From Myxococcales bacterium (GTDB taxonomy: Bacteria; Myxococcota; Bradymonadia; REDH01): a DNA stretch of 20,161 bases. The stretch lies in NCBI GenBank assembly GCA_018970625.1, contig JAGWVZ010000009.1, positions 1-20,161 of the forward strand, read 5' to 3'. A program made the position numbers and the translations under genes. The notes under the pieces were generated by a model. The model was not told where the DNA came from. It did not search any database and saw nothing but the letters and a program-made list of their open reading frames with translations. Of this stretch, positions 1 through 7,863 are shown piece by piece; within the stretch, counting starts at the first letter, position 1, and each line of letters starts with the position of its first letter.

Positions 1-1773
1 GCGAATGGGACGCGAATCGATGTGCAGAAGCAGCTCCTGAAGCCGCAGCTGATTTTCGGGCACTCGACGTTTACCATCCAGCAGCGTCTCGTACTGCTCG
101 GCACGAATCACCATCTTCTGGCGCTCGACCGCCATCGAGCCGGCCCCGTACGCCTCCATGACGTGACCTGCCAACTCCAGCGACGTCTCCAGCTCTTCTG
201 GTACTACATCGTCGGCACCCAGCTCATGTAGCGCCGTCACTTCCGTCACGTAGCGCGTTCGCGCGATAATTCGCAGGTCAGGGTTCAGCTCCCGGGCGTG
301 CGTGACAATCGCGCGCACATCGGCCGGGTCTGGCACGGTGATCACGATCGCTTTGGCCGAGCGCACTCCCAGATACTCGAGCATGACCGCCTGACAGGCA
401 TCGCCATACATCACCGATTCGCCCTGCGCTTTCAGGTCAATGACCGCCTGCGCGTTTGTCTCGGCGATTCGGTAACGAACCCCGAGCGTGGTGAGCACGC
501 GTGACACCGTTCGCCCTTTCAGGCCGTACCCTACGATAATGACGTGGTCGTTCCAGACGTGGGCCGGATCGTCGACAGCATCGCCAATGCCCGAAGATCC
601 AGGCGTAAACGAACGCTGCAGACGGGGAGCAATGCGGTGCGCCAGCGGAATCAGGGCAGGCGTCACCAGCATCGAGATCACGGTCACGTTCACGAACGTG
701 CGCCAGATGTCGTCGGCCAGCACTCCCGTGGCGTTTATTTTGCCACCCAGTACGTAGGCAAACTCGCCCACCTGTGACAGCGAAGCCGCGCCCAGCCAGG
801 CCTCGTGACGCTGCAATCCAAGCAGCCGGGCGACCACAAATGCCGCCACCAGCTTCAGTCCAATCACCAGCGAGGTCATGACCACCACCAGCACGGGCTG
901 CTCTACCAGCACCGTGGGATCGAACAGCATGCCCACCGACACAAAGAAAATGCCATTGAAGACATCGCGTAGCGGCAGAATATCCGAGTGCATCTGATGC
1001 GAAAACGGCGAGTCGGCGATGACCATGCCGGCCACAAACGCGCCGAGCGCCAGCGACAGACCGATCTCACCCGCGATCCACGCCGTTCCCAGCACGGTGA
1101 GCATGGTAATGACGCGAAACAGCTCGGAGCTACGCAGCGCCACCGCCGCCTTCAGCAACCGTGGAAACACGAGAAATGCCCCGCCGACCAGCAATCCGGC
1201 CAGCGCAAAAGCCTTGCCCAGATTCCACGCGACCTGCGCGTTCGTCTGGTCGTTGTCACCCAGCATCACAGGCACCAGCAGCATGAGCGCCACTACCGCC
1301 ACGTCCTGAAACAGAAGGGTACCCAGCACAAAACGGCCGTGCACCTGACCCAGTTCACCCCGATCACCCAACAACTTGAGCACAATGGCCGTAGAGCTGA
1401 GCGCGAGCGCCGAACCCAGCAGCAATGCCTCGGGCCAGTGGAGTTCGAACAGCCGAAGCAGCAAGGCAAACACCAGGGTCGTCACGACCATCTGCCCGGC
1501 CCCACCGCCAAACACCAGCTTGCGCATGCGAATCATGTCACGCGCCGAAAACTCCAGGCCGATCGTGAACATCAGCAACACGACACCCAGCTCGGCCATG
1601 ACCTCGACGTTGTGCCGGTCGGCAACCAGTCCCGTGACACCCGGACCCAATAGCACGCCCGCCACCAGAAACCCGGCGATGGAAGGCAGCCGAAACCGGT
1701 GAAACACGCCCACCACCACGGCTGCCATGGCCAGTACCTTTACGAGCTCGGCGAGGACAGAAAAGTCATGCAT
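1..1773 (-). CDS. CPA2-family cation:proton antiporter with RCK/TrkA-N domain (KefB/YbaL type), C-terminus cut by window edge
   Basis: Inner-membrane monovalent cation (probably K+ or Na+)/H+ antiporter. 591 codons are visible and the frame is still open at base 1, so the stop lies outside. Residues 1-380 are a series of hydrophobic helices with CPA2 hallmarks: GLEFS at 72-76, LSSTAIVLKLL at 125-135 and FQDVAVV at 155-161. Residues 409-525 form a Rossmann-like TrkA-N/RCK domain: GYGLKG at 415-420 (GxGxxG dinucleotide loop), an acidic E438 where the ribose hydroxyls bind, and GDA at 457-459. The DUF3108 gene lies 131 bp upstream on the same strand. The ATG is chosen because MHDFSVLAELV leads directly into the first helix; an in-frame GTG lies 9 bp upstream and neither has a clear Shine-Dalgarno. 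Family certain; substrate and any nucleotide or glutathione gating are inferred. Confidence 0.9.
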   Translation of the reverse strand, partial: MHDFSVLAELVKVLAMAAVVVGVFHRFRLPSIAGFLVAGVLLGPGVTGLVADRHNVEVMAELGVVLLMFTIGLEFSARDMIRMRKLVFGGGAGQMVVTTLVFALLLRLFELHWPEALLLGSALALSSTAIVLKLLGDRGELGQVHGRFVLGTLLFQDVAVVALMLLVPVMLGDNDQTNAQVAWNLGKAFALAGLLVGGAFLVFPRLLKAAVALRSSELFRVITMLTVLGTAWIAGEIGLSLALGAFVAGMVIADSPFSHQMHSDILPLRDVFNGIFFVSVGMLFDPTVLVEQPVLVVVMTSLVIGLKLVAAFVVARLLGLQRHEAWLGAASLSQVGEFAYVLGGKINATGVLADDIWRTFVNVTVISMLVTPALIPLAHRIAPRLQRSFTPGSSGIGDAVDDPAHVWNDHVIIVGYGLKGRTVSRVLTTLGVRYRIAETNAQAVIDLKAQGESVMYGDACQAVMLEYLGVRSAKAIVITVPDPADVRAIVTHARELNPDLRIIARTRYVTEVTALHELGADDVVPEELETSLELAGHVMEAYGAGSMAVERQKMVIRAEQYETLLDGKRRVPENQLRLQELLLHIDSRPIR

Positions 1774-1904
1774 GGCGTTCACAGTAAGAATTCAGCACGG
1801 TGATCACGGTAAGCGGTCGAAGGCACGACGACAACCCCACTACAACAAACGCGGAGGCTGGAACGCGCAGTCACGCCGAGTCACGCAACGCCCTGCAAAA
1901 AACA

Positions 1905-2849
1905 TTAGTGCGCGACCACTCGGTCAAGGCGCATCTCCAGAGAGCCGATCGGAGCCGTGATCGAGATCGCAAGCGGCAAACGGTGCTCGTCGTTGCTGAA
2001 CCAGCCCAGGCCGACGTCGGTGGGCCCATCGGTCACCATGTATACCGGTGGAAGGTCCGAGGTGTCGTCGGCCCACGGCAGCGGACGCGTGGCCGTCATG
2101 ACCTCGCGCCAGATGCGGAACTCGGCGGCATCGTAGGCACCCACGTCGGTGTACAGGCGGCGCTGCGCGACCACTTCGAGCGTCAGACGGCTAAGTTTCC
2201 AGCCGTCGTACACGTGGTACACATACCGGGAGCCCGTCGAGAAATCGCGCGTGCGCAAATCGATGAGCCACGACAGCGCGTCGTGCAGGTCGGAGGGACC
2301 CAGACGCACAAACTCACTCTGCCGGTCGTCGCGCGTTCGCACCACCGTCACCGAAAAGTCGTCCTGATTGTAGGTGACTTCGTAGCGGCGAAGGGCGTCG
2401 CTCTCATCGATGGTCTTACTGCTGAAGAACGGCAGCCCTGTGTCGGGATTCACGTACGTGATCGCCGTATTCTCGAAGGGATACACGGCAGCGAAGAAGC
2501 CGACGCTCACGGCCATGCCCTGCAGGGGAACGACGGCACCAAGGCCGTCGATCTCAACCGGGCCGCCAATGGTGAACGCCGCCCTGCCAGCTTCGGCCCC
2601 CAGAATACGAATACTGTAGTAAAATTCGTCACCTGCGGAATCAAAGCGGGAGCTCCACGTCGCGGTCGGCAGCACATTGCCTTCGTCTCCCAACGCCGAT
2701 GTGTCCACCGCACGCGCCGTAGAATTGGCCTCATTTTCGGACTGATCCCACCACGGCGTATCCTCGTCCTGTGCCGTCGCCAAAGCCGGGCCACTCGTGA
2801 CGATCACCAGCGCGAGCAGTGAGGACCGGACGCTTGAGCACCTATTCAT
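1905..2849 (-). CDS. DUF3108 family exported protein
   Basis: A 314-residue protein of no established biochemical role. It starts with a Sec signal peptide (MNRC, then a hydrophobic stretch SLLALVIVTSG, then an ALATAQ cleavage region near residue 27), so it is probably periplasmic. From about residue 70 it matches DUF3108: FYYSIRILGAEAGR early, a middle section with Y-x-V-x-Y and x-R strands, and a closing section with LPLAISI and IGSLEMRLD. The family is predicted to be a beta-rich periplasmic or envelope domain. The reading frame extends 44 codons further upstream, but the ATG at 2849 is preferred because GGAG sits 5 nt before it and the signal peptide follows at once. It lies 52 bp downstream of parB and is probably co-transcribed, although no functional link with segregation is known. 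Domain call from motif memory; fairly sure. Confidence 0.8.
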   Translation of the reverse strand: MNRCSSVRSSLLALVIVTSGPALATAQDEDTPWWDQSENEANSTARAVDTSALGDEGNVLPTATWSSRFDSAGDEFYYSIRILGAEAGRAAFTIGGPVEIDGLGAVVPLQGMAVSVGFFAAVYPFENTAITYVNPDTGLPFFSSKTIDESDALRRYEVTYNQDDFSVTVVRTRDDRQSEFVRLGPSDLHDALSWLIDLRTRDFSTGSRYVYHVYDGWKLSRLTLEVVAQRRLYTDVGAYDAAEFRIWREVMTATRPLPWADDTSDLPPVYMVTDGPTDVGLGWFSNDEHRLPLAISITAPIGSLEMRLDRVVAH

Positions 2850-2901
2850 ACAGACTCCGGTGACAGGCAACCCGCAAGGGACGTTCCGACAGGTGACACA
2901 T

Positions 2902-3909
2902 TCAGCGCAGCAACTGGTCAACCAGCGTGCGCAGCGCATCCTGGTCGGCGAAATGAATCTCGACCTTGCCCGAGCCTCCACGCTTCACCTGCAGGATCAC
3001 GCGGGTGCCAAACTGTTCGGCGAGGCGGGCCTGCACCTTCCGCAGCTGCGGTCGCAACGGCACGATATCGGACTTCTTTTTCTGGGAGCGCTCGTCAGCG
3101 ACCTCGGGGGCCTCAGACCACTCGTCAGCGTCGGCCAAGTCGGCTTCCGGCGGCGGATCCTGCGCCGGGGATGGGGTGGTGGCAGAAACGCCCATCGCCG
3201 GCTCCGAGGCGGCCTCAGCGGCCAGCTCGCGCGCCATCTCCTCGGCTTCACGCACTGAAATGCGCTCGTGGGTAATGCGCTCGGCGAGCAGCATGCGAGC
3301 GTCTTCGGGGGCCATGAGCAGGGCGCGGGCATGACCCGAGGTGATCGTCCCTTCGCGCACCAGCTCCCGAATCGACGGCGGCAGCCGCAGCACGCGCAGC
3401 GCGTTGGTGATGGTGGTTCGGCTGCGTCCCACGCGGTCGGCGAGGGCGTCGTGCGTCATGCCGGTCTCGTTGAGAAGGCGTTCATAGGCCTGCGCTTCTT
3501 CGAGCGGGTTGAGGTCGGCGCGCTGAATGTTCTCGACCAGCGCGAGCACAAACATGTCGGCGTCAGTCGTCTCGCGCACCACAACGGGCACCGTCTCCAT
3601 GCGCAGCAGCTGCGCGGCACGCCAGCGACGTTCGCCGGCGATGAGCTGCAGTTTGTCGCCTTCGCCCTGCCGCACCACGAGCGGCTGAATAATGCCCGAC
3701 TCGCGGATCGAGTTGGCGAGCTCCTGCAGGCGCTGGTCGTCAAAGTCGACACGCGGCTGGTTGACCATGGGCACAATGCGGTCCACCGGGCACTGAAAGT
3801 ACGTCGGGCGTTCGACGACAGGCTCAACCGCAGGGGGAGTGGCCAAGGCAGGCTTCATGAGGGACTCCAGTCCCCGGCCAAGGCCTTTTTTCTTGATGGG
3901 AGTCGACAT
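2902..3909 (-). CDS. parB: Chromosome-partitioning protein ParB (CTP-dependent DNA clamp)
   Basis: ParB loads at parS, hydrolyses CTP, slides as a clamp and stimulates ParA to segregate the origin. At 335 aa it is somewhat long for chromosomal ParB. LGRGLESL at 10-17 is the N-terminal ParA-stimulating motif. The CTP-binding fold shows GIIQPLVVR (72-80), GERRWRA (92-98) and ENIQRADLNPLEE (126-138). A helix-turn-helix follows (MTHDALADRVGRSRTTI, 151-167) with a central parS-binding region to about 225. Residues 230-280 are an Ala/Glu/Pro-rich acidic linker ending in QKKK, which accounts for the extra length. The C-terminal dimerisation domain (about 285-335) ends in LRTLVDQLLR. It starts 38 bp after the parA stop, the standard parA-parB order. 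No full parS palindrome is in the window. Confidence 0.97.
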   Translation of the reverse strand: MSTPIKKKGLGRGLESLMKPALATPPAVEPVVERPTYFQCPVDRIVPMVNQPRVDFDDQRLQELANSIRESGIIQPLVVRQGEGDKLQLIAGERRWRAAQLLRMETVPVVVRETTDADMFVLALVENIQRADLNPLEEAQAYERLLNETGMTHDALADRVGRSRTTITNALRVLRLPPSIRELVREGTITSGHARALLMAPEDARMLLAERITHERISVREAEEMARELAAEAASEPAMGVSATTPSPAQDPPPEADLADADEWSEAPEVADERSQKKKSDIVPLRPQLRKVQARLAEQFGTRVILQVKRGGSGKVEIHFADQDALRTLVDQLLR

Positions 3910-3947
3910 TCCGGTTCACCAGACGTGTGCGTAGGGAGCGTCAGCGC

Positions 3948-4715
3948 TCAGGAATTGCGGGTAATGAACTCGCGGGCGAGCTCCAGGTAGCTGCGCGCAC
4001 CGCGCGATTCGATGTCATACATGATGATGGGTTCACCGTACGACGGCGATTCGCTGAGACGAATATTGCGAGGAATCACGGTCTGATAGGTGTGCTCGGC
4101 GAAGTGGGTGCGCACTTCCTGTTCGACCTGTTTGCACAGGTTCATGCGCGCATCGTGCATCGTGAGCACCATGCCTTCGATCGCCAGGCGCGGGTTGGCG
4201 CTGCTGCGAATGATGGCGATGGTCTCGAGCAGGCGCGCGACACCTTCGAGCGCATAATACTCGGCCTGAATCGGCACCAGCGCGCTGTCGGCGGCCACGA
4301 GCGCGTTCAGGGTCAGCAATCCAAGCGACGGCGGGCAGTCGATGATCACAAAGTCCCAGTCGCTGACCCACGGCTGCAGGCTACGTGCGAACACCTGCTC
4401 GCGGTCCTCTTCATCGACGAGCTCCACTTCGGCGGCGGCGAGGTCAGTACGAGCGGGCAGCACAAACAGGTTTTCCACGCGGGTGGGCAGAATGGCCCGC
4501 TCGGCGGTCGTATTGCCGGCGATCAGGTCATAGACGCTGCCGCCGGGCAGGTTGTCGCGGTCAATGCCGACGCCCGAGGTCGCGTTGCCCTGCGGGTCGA
4601 AGTCAATGAGCAGGGTTCGGTACTGCATGGTGGCCAGGCAGGCGGCCAGGTTCACAGCGGTCGTGGTTTTGCCGACACCACCTTTCTGGTTGGTTACTGC
4701 AATGATCTTGGACAT
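3948..4715 (-). CDS. parA: Chromosome-partitioning ATPase ParA/Soj
   Basis: ParA-family ATPase that binds DNA nonspecifically as an ATP dimer and is stimulated by ParB. 255 aa, typical of the short chromosomal Soj class without an N-terminal HTH. The protein begins MSKIIAVTNQKGGVGKTT: a deviant Walker A K11-GGVGKTT with signature lysine K11 and K16. DFDPQGN is the A' box, FVIIDCPPS is the Walker B, and RLSESPSYGEP is the conserved C-terminal segment. The frame stays open 66 codons upstream, but that part is unlike ParA and runs into the preceding gene, so the ATG at 4715 directly before the Walker A strand is the start. Its Shine-Dalgarno is weak. It lies 83 bp after the stop of a lipoprotein gene, with a hairpin about 20 bp upstream of its start. 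Confidence 0.97.
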   Translation of the reverse strand: MSKIIAVTNQKGGVGKTTTAVNLAACLATMQYRTLLIDFDPQGNATSGVGIDRDNLPGGSVYDLIAGNTTAERAILPTRVENLFVLPARTDLAAAEVELVDEEDREQVFARSLQPWVSDWDFVIIDCPPSLGLLTLNALVAADSALVPIQAEYYALEGVARLLETIAIIRSSANPRLAIEGMVLTMHDARMNLCKQVEQEVRTHFAEHTYQTVIPRNIRLSESPSYGEPIIMYDIESRGARSYLELAREFITRNS

Positions 4716-4736
4716 GAACGCGCCATGGTAATCGAA

Positions 4737-4757
4737 GGGAACCCGAAGGCGGGTCCC
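4737..4757 (-). terminator. GC-rich hairpin between the lipoprotein gene and parA
   Basis: The arms 4737-4745 (GGGAACCCG) and 4750-4757 (CGGGTCCC) pair with one bulged A around a 4-nt loop. On the transcribed minus strand the stem is followed by a short pyrimidine-rich stretch but not a true U-tract. It lies 41 bp past the lipoprotein stop and about 20 bp before parA. It could be a weak terminator, an RNA-stability element or a leader structure affecting parA translation. The pairing is seen; the function is inferred. Confidence 0.3.
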
Positions 4758-4798
4758 TACCATAGCCGTCGACGTCGATCCACCACGGGAATTCGGGG

Positions 4799-5254
4799 TT
4801 ACTGCACCTCGAAGCGCAGCACGTCGCCCCGGGTCGTGTTGCCACCGACACCCCAACGGTAGATGAGCTCGTACTCGCCGGGCGAGAGCGGCGCTGGTTC
4901 GGCCTCGGAGCACTGCACGCTACAGCCGTCCACCAGACTGCCGAGCACATAGCCGCTCAGAAGCAGGTTCTGCTCGGCGGAGTCACCGCCTACCCGGGTG
5001 CAAATCGCCGAGCAAACGGGTGCGGAGCCTTGTGGCAGACGCTGCAACCGCAACGACGCCATGCCGTCGCCTTCCCATTCGACCGCCAGCGTCAGCGGGT
5101 CCAGGAAGACGTCGATTCGCGGGGGTGGCTCTGGTTCCACCTCGGCGAGCGGGTCGTTACAGGCGGTCAGCAGGAGCGCCGCCAGACAGAACATGGCTGC
5201 ACGGACAAAGCCGAGCGCATGCAGGGCGAGCGAATCGCGGTTGGTGAAGCGCAT
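4799..5254 (-). CDS. Small lipoprotein with paired CxxxC motifs, unknown function
   Basis: I do not recognise a family. The 151-residue product has a basic N-terminus, a hydrophobic stretch (FCLAALL) and a lipobox LTAC with the lipidated cysteine at position 32. An acidic, proline-rich linker follows (residues 34-46, EVEPEPPP). The rest is a compact beta-rich domain of about 100 residues with two evenly built cysteine pairs, CSAIC (81-85) and CSVQC (111-115), probably disulfide-bonded outside the cytoplasm. It ends with PGEYELIYRW and VLRFEV strands, resembling a small immunoglobulin-like or jelly-roll edge, which is only an impression. AGG lies 6 nt before the ATG. A second in-frame Met at residue 21 would leave a shorter but workable signal peptide. 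It sits where parA normally follows rsmG directly. Confidence 0.72.
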   Translation of the reverse strand: MRFTNRDSLALHALGFVRAAMFCLAALLLTACNDPLAEVEPEPPPRIDVFLDPLTLAVEWEGDGMASLRLQRLPQGSAPVCSAICTRVGGDSAEQNLLLSGYVLGSLVDGCSVQCSEAEPAPLSPGEYELIYRWGVGGNTTRGDVLRFEVQ

Positions 5255-5638
5255 CAGAGACCTGGGCAGGGCGTTGGAAGAATCGAGAGGATAGGTCTGT
5301 GATGGAGATTTGGCCAGACTGAGCCTGTTGATGTGGTTCCTGCCTGCAAGACACCCTCAGTGAAACCAGACATGATGCCAGACCTTGTGCCCTGCAGCGT
5401 CTGTTCGCCGGGCTCCGCCGCGAACACGATCGGGCTCAACCGTGCGGAACTGGACCCTCACCTGGGCCCTCGCCGACCGGCCAGTCGCTTACGACCTGAT
5501 CGATCAACCGCTCGAAATCCCGGGTGAAACCATCCCTCCTCACCGAGCCATCGCCGCGCGAACTTGCGAAAACCCCCATGACGTCTGACAACTCTCCGAG
5601 TCGAAGCCGACGGCGAAGACCTCTACTCGGGTTTCCCC
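5255..5638. other. 384 bp gene-free spacer between divergent lipoprotein and sulP genes
   Basis: Divergent intergenic region that must hold the start signals for both flanking genes. I see no convincing coding region: the short frames here lack ribosome binding sites and protein-like composition. The clearest structure is the inverted repeat at 5402-5426, listed separately. No clean sigma-70 -35/-10 pair could be assigned for either direction. The sulP start has no obvious Shine-Dalgarno. Confidence 0.5.
5402..5426. repeat. Perfect 7-bp inverted repeat TGTTCGC-N11-GCGAACA
   Basis: The arms 5402-5408 and 5420-5426 are exact reverse complements around an 11-nt GC-rich centre, CGGGCTCCGCC. The total span of 25 bp suits either an operator for a dimeric regulator or an RNA hairpin. 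It lies about 212 bp before sulP and 148 bp from the start of the divergent lipoprotein gene. No regulator gene is adjacent. The symmetry is seen; the role is unknown. Confidence 0.45.
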
Positions 5639-7222
5639 ATGTCCACTCCACCCACAGGCTCATTTACGACGCCAGGTTTCTCGTGGTCGCGCGAAATTCT
5701 CGCCTCCATTGTCGTGCTGCTCGTCGCCCTGCCTCTCTGTATGGGCATCGCGATCGCCTCTGGCGTTCCGCCCGCCCTCGGACTCATTTCGGGCGTGATC
5801 GGCGGAATCGTCGTCAGCACGTTTGGTGGATGCCGCCTGCAGGTCAGCGGACCCGCGGCCGGACTCGTCGTCCTCGTCCATGAGCTCGTTGGCACGTGGG
5901 GCATCGCTGCGCTCGGTGTCGCCGGCATCAGCGTCGGCGCCATCCAGTTCGTCAGCGCCCGGCTCGGCCTGGGCCGCTACTTCCGAGCCACCTCGCCCGC
6001 GGTCATCGAAGGCATGCTCGCCGGCATCGGTGTGCTCATCTTCGCGGGTCAGTTTCACGTCATGATCGACGACCGTCCCCGCTCAGGAGGGCTCGCCAAT
6101 ATCCTGTCACTGCCCGAAGCCATCGGAAAAGCCCTAACCCCGGTCGATGGAACCGTACACCACCTCGCCGCGCTCGTGGGCATTACCACCATCGTGTCCC
6201 TGGTGCTCTGGGAGAAGTTCAAACCAAAGGCCCTCGCATTCTTTCCGGGCGCGCTTGTCGGCGTGCTGGCCGGCACCGCACTTGCGCAGTTCCTGCAACT
6301 CCCGCTGGCACAGGTAAACGCGCCGCGGAGCCTGCTCGCAGAGCTCAACGTCCCCACCTGGGACTCCTTCCGGTTGTTGCTCGATGGCCAGTTCCTGACC
6401 GCCGTCGTCATTCTCGCCGTCATCGCGAGCGCCGAGTCGTTGCTCAGCGCCAACGCTGTTGACAAAATGCGGCCCGAAACACGCACCAGGTACGACCGCG
6501 AGCTGCAGGCACAGGGCATTGGGAACCTTGTTACCGGCCTCTTCGGTGCCCTACCGCTCACGGGCGTCATTGTCCGAAGCGCCGCCAATGTGAACGCTGG
6601 CGCGCAGTCCAGGCTGTCGGGAATTATGCACGGCGTCTGGCTTGCTCTCGTCCTGCTCCTCATCCCTTCCACGCTCTCCTACATTCCTACGTCAGCGCTG
6701 GGTGCCATTCTGGTATTTACCGGATATCGCCTCGCCAACCCCTTACACATGAAGCACTTTTGGAATGTGTCACGCTGGGAGCTGTTCATCTTTCTGACCA
6801 CCATGACCCTCGTGGTCGTCGAAGACATTCTCATTGGCGTGCTCGTGGGACTCTTCCTCACCGCCGGCCGCCTGTTCCTGCGCCTGTCTGCGCTTCACAT
6901 CGACGTAACCCCGAAGCCAGAGCACCTGCATGTGCTGCTGCGCGGTTCAGCCACGTTCGTCAGCCTTCCCACGCTCGCCGACGCCCTCGAGGACCTGCCG
7001 CAGGCGCCCCACATTGTCGTCGATGTCCGCGGCCTCGGCTTTGTGGACCACGCCTGCCTGGAGCTGCTCGAAGGCTGGGACAAAAAGATGAAGAATCGTG
7101 GCGTCACCGTCGAGCTGGATCTGCCGTTATTACGCGCACGATTCAAGGAGCCGGCCATGCAGGGCGTTCTGGCGTCGCTTCAGGGCATTCCAAAGAAGAT
7201 CATGAAGGCGGAAATTCAGTAA
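5639..7222 (+). CDS. SulP-family inorganic anion transporter with C-terminal STAS domain
   Basis: Inner-membrane SLC26/SulP carrier, probably for bicarbonate, sulfate or a similar anion. 527 aa, normal for the family. Residues 20-415 are the membrane domain. Family motifs are LPLCMGIAIASGVPPALGL (31-49), the anion-site region VSGPAAGL (69-76), ASAESLLSANAVDKM (263-277) and GALPLTGVIVRSAANVNAGA (303-322). The SANAVDKM and RSAANVNAG motifs resemble the branch that includes cyanobacterial BicA, so bicarbonate is a reasonable but unproven guess. Residues 425-520 form a STAS domain; its usual phosphorylatable D-S-S/T turn reads FVDHACLELL (468-477), with no Ser or Thr there. The start ATG lacks a clear Shine-Dalgarno. 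The gene is convergent with rsmG and overlaps its 3' end by 7 bp, splitting the rsmG-parAB neighbourhood. Confidence 0.93.
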   Translation: MSTPPTGSFTTPGFSWSREILASIVVLLVALPLCMGIAIASGVPPALGLISGVIGGIVVSTFGGCRLQVSGPAAGLVVLVHELVGTWGIAALGVAGISVGAIQFVSARLGLGRYFRATSPAVIEGMLAGIGVLIFAGQFHVMIDDRPRSGGLANILSLPEAIGKALTPVDGTVHHLAALVGITTIVSLVLWEKFKPKALAFFPGALVGVLAGTALAQFLQLPLAQVNAPRSLLAELNVPTWDSFRLLLDGQFLTAVVILAVIASAESLLSANAVDKMRPETRTRYDRELQAQGIGNLVTGLFGALPLTGVIVRSAANVNAGAQSRLSGIMHGVWLALVLLLIPSTLSYIPTSALGAILVFTGYRLANPLHMKHFWNVSRWELFIFLTTMTLVVVEDILIGVLVGLFLTAGRLFLRLSALHIDVTPKPEHLHVLLRGSATFVSLPTLADALEDLPQAPHIVVDVRGLGFVDHACLELLEGWDKKMKNRGVTVELDLPLLRARFKEPAMQGVLASLQGIPKKIMKAEIQ

Positions 7223-7842
7223 GTTGCAGAAACAACCGCCGTCAGTCGCGGGCGGCCGTCCAGCAACGCATAGGCGTGTACCGGGCTTCCGGCAGGTAGC
7301 AGGGCGGCATATTCTCCGGCGTCGCCGTTCAGATACAAGCCGGTGAAACCACCCGGTTTCAGCACCTCGCGCGAGCGTTCCAGCCACACCGCGGGCTCAA
7401 ACACGGCTTTGGCGAACGCGGCGTCGAAACGTTCGTCGCCAAGGTCTTCCAGACGGCCCTCACGGACCGTCACATTGGCGAGCTGCAACGTGCGCCGGGC
7501 GTGCGAAAGAAAGTGGATGCGTTTGGCCCGGGGTTCCACCAGCGTGAAGTGCCAGGTCGGAAACCAGATGGCGAGCGGCAAACCGGGTAGTCCCGCACCT
7601 GAGCCAATATCCACGGCGGTTCCGCCAGTGACAGGCATCAGCGGCACCATCTCGAGCGCGTCCAGCACCATCTCGTCGGCGATGCGACGGGGATCGGACG
7701 AGCCCACGAGGTTGGAACGTTCATTGTGAAGCGCCAGCAGGTCGATGTATCGCGCGAGCGGCTCTGCGAGGCCTTCCGGGAGGTCGAACGAGCGGCGTTC
7801 GGCGACCTCTTGCAGCTTTTGCAGGCAGCTGGCGACAGACAT
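7216..7842 (-). CDS. rsmG: 16S rRNA (guanine-N7)-methyltransferase RsmG (GidB)
   Basis: SAM-dependent enzyme that methylates N7 of G527 (E. coli numbering) in the 530 loop of 16S rRNA; in other bacteria its loss gives low-level streptomycin resistance. 208 aa, normal length. The N-terminal helical part has the family sequence NLVGSSDPRRI (44-54). The SAM-binding loop is VDIGSGAGLPGLPLAI (77-92), followed by acidic E103 in TLVEPRAKRIHFL. The usual ISRAF/TARAV strand reads FDAAFAKAVFEP (139-150), with Lys in place of the common Arg. GGAG lies 6 nt before the ATG. It starts 21 bp after the XPB helicase stop, so the two are very likely one transcript. rsmG normally stands beside parA; here a lipoprotein gene and sulP separate them. 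Confidence 0.95.
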   Translation of the reverse strand: MSVASCLQKLQEVAERRSFDLPEGLAEPLARYIDLLALHNERSNLVGSSDPRRIADEMVLDALEMVPLMPVTGGTAVDIGSGAGLPGLPLAIWFPTWHFTLVEPRAKRIHFLSHARRTLQLANVTVREGRLEDLGDERFDAAFAKAVFEPAVWLERSREVLKPGGFTGLYLNGDAGEYAALLPAGSPVHAYALLDGRPRLTAVVSATY

Positions 7843-7863
7843 GCTCGGCTCCGGGCGTGCCGA

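Noticed and set aside
1699..1706. GTGAAACA, a half of the consensus parS palindrome, near parAB
   Set aside because: The other half reads CGAAACCG rather than TGTTTCAC, so no palindrome forms. Similar halves at 12961 also stand alone. No full parS is present.
1800..2822. Long plus-strand frame antisense to the DUF3108 gene
   Set aside because: It is His/Arg/Gln-rich, typical of a GC-rich antisense shadow. The minus strand has the signal peptide and Shine-Dalgarno.
4716..4913. 66-codon extension upstream of ParA
   Set aside because: It overlaps the lipoprotein 3' end and is unlike ParA, which begins just before the Walker A strand.
5436..5663. Minus-strand 75-codon frame in the sulP spacer
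   Set aside because: It runs into the sulP start, has no Shine-Dalgarno or recognisable motif, and has the Arg/Gly bias of a chance frame.
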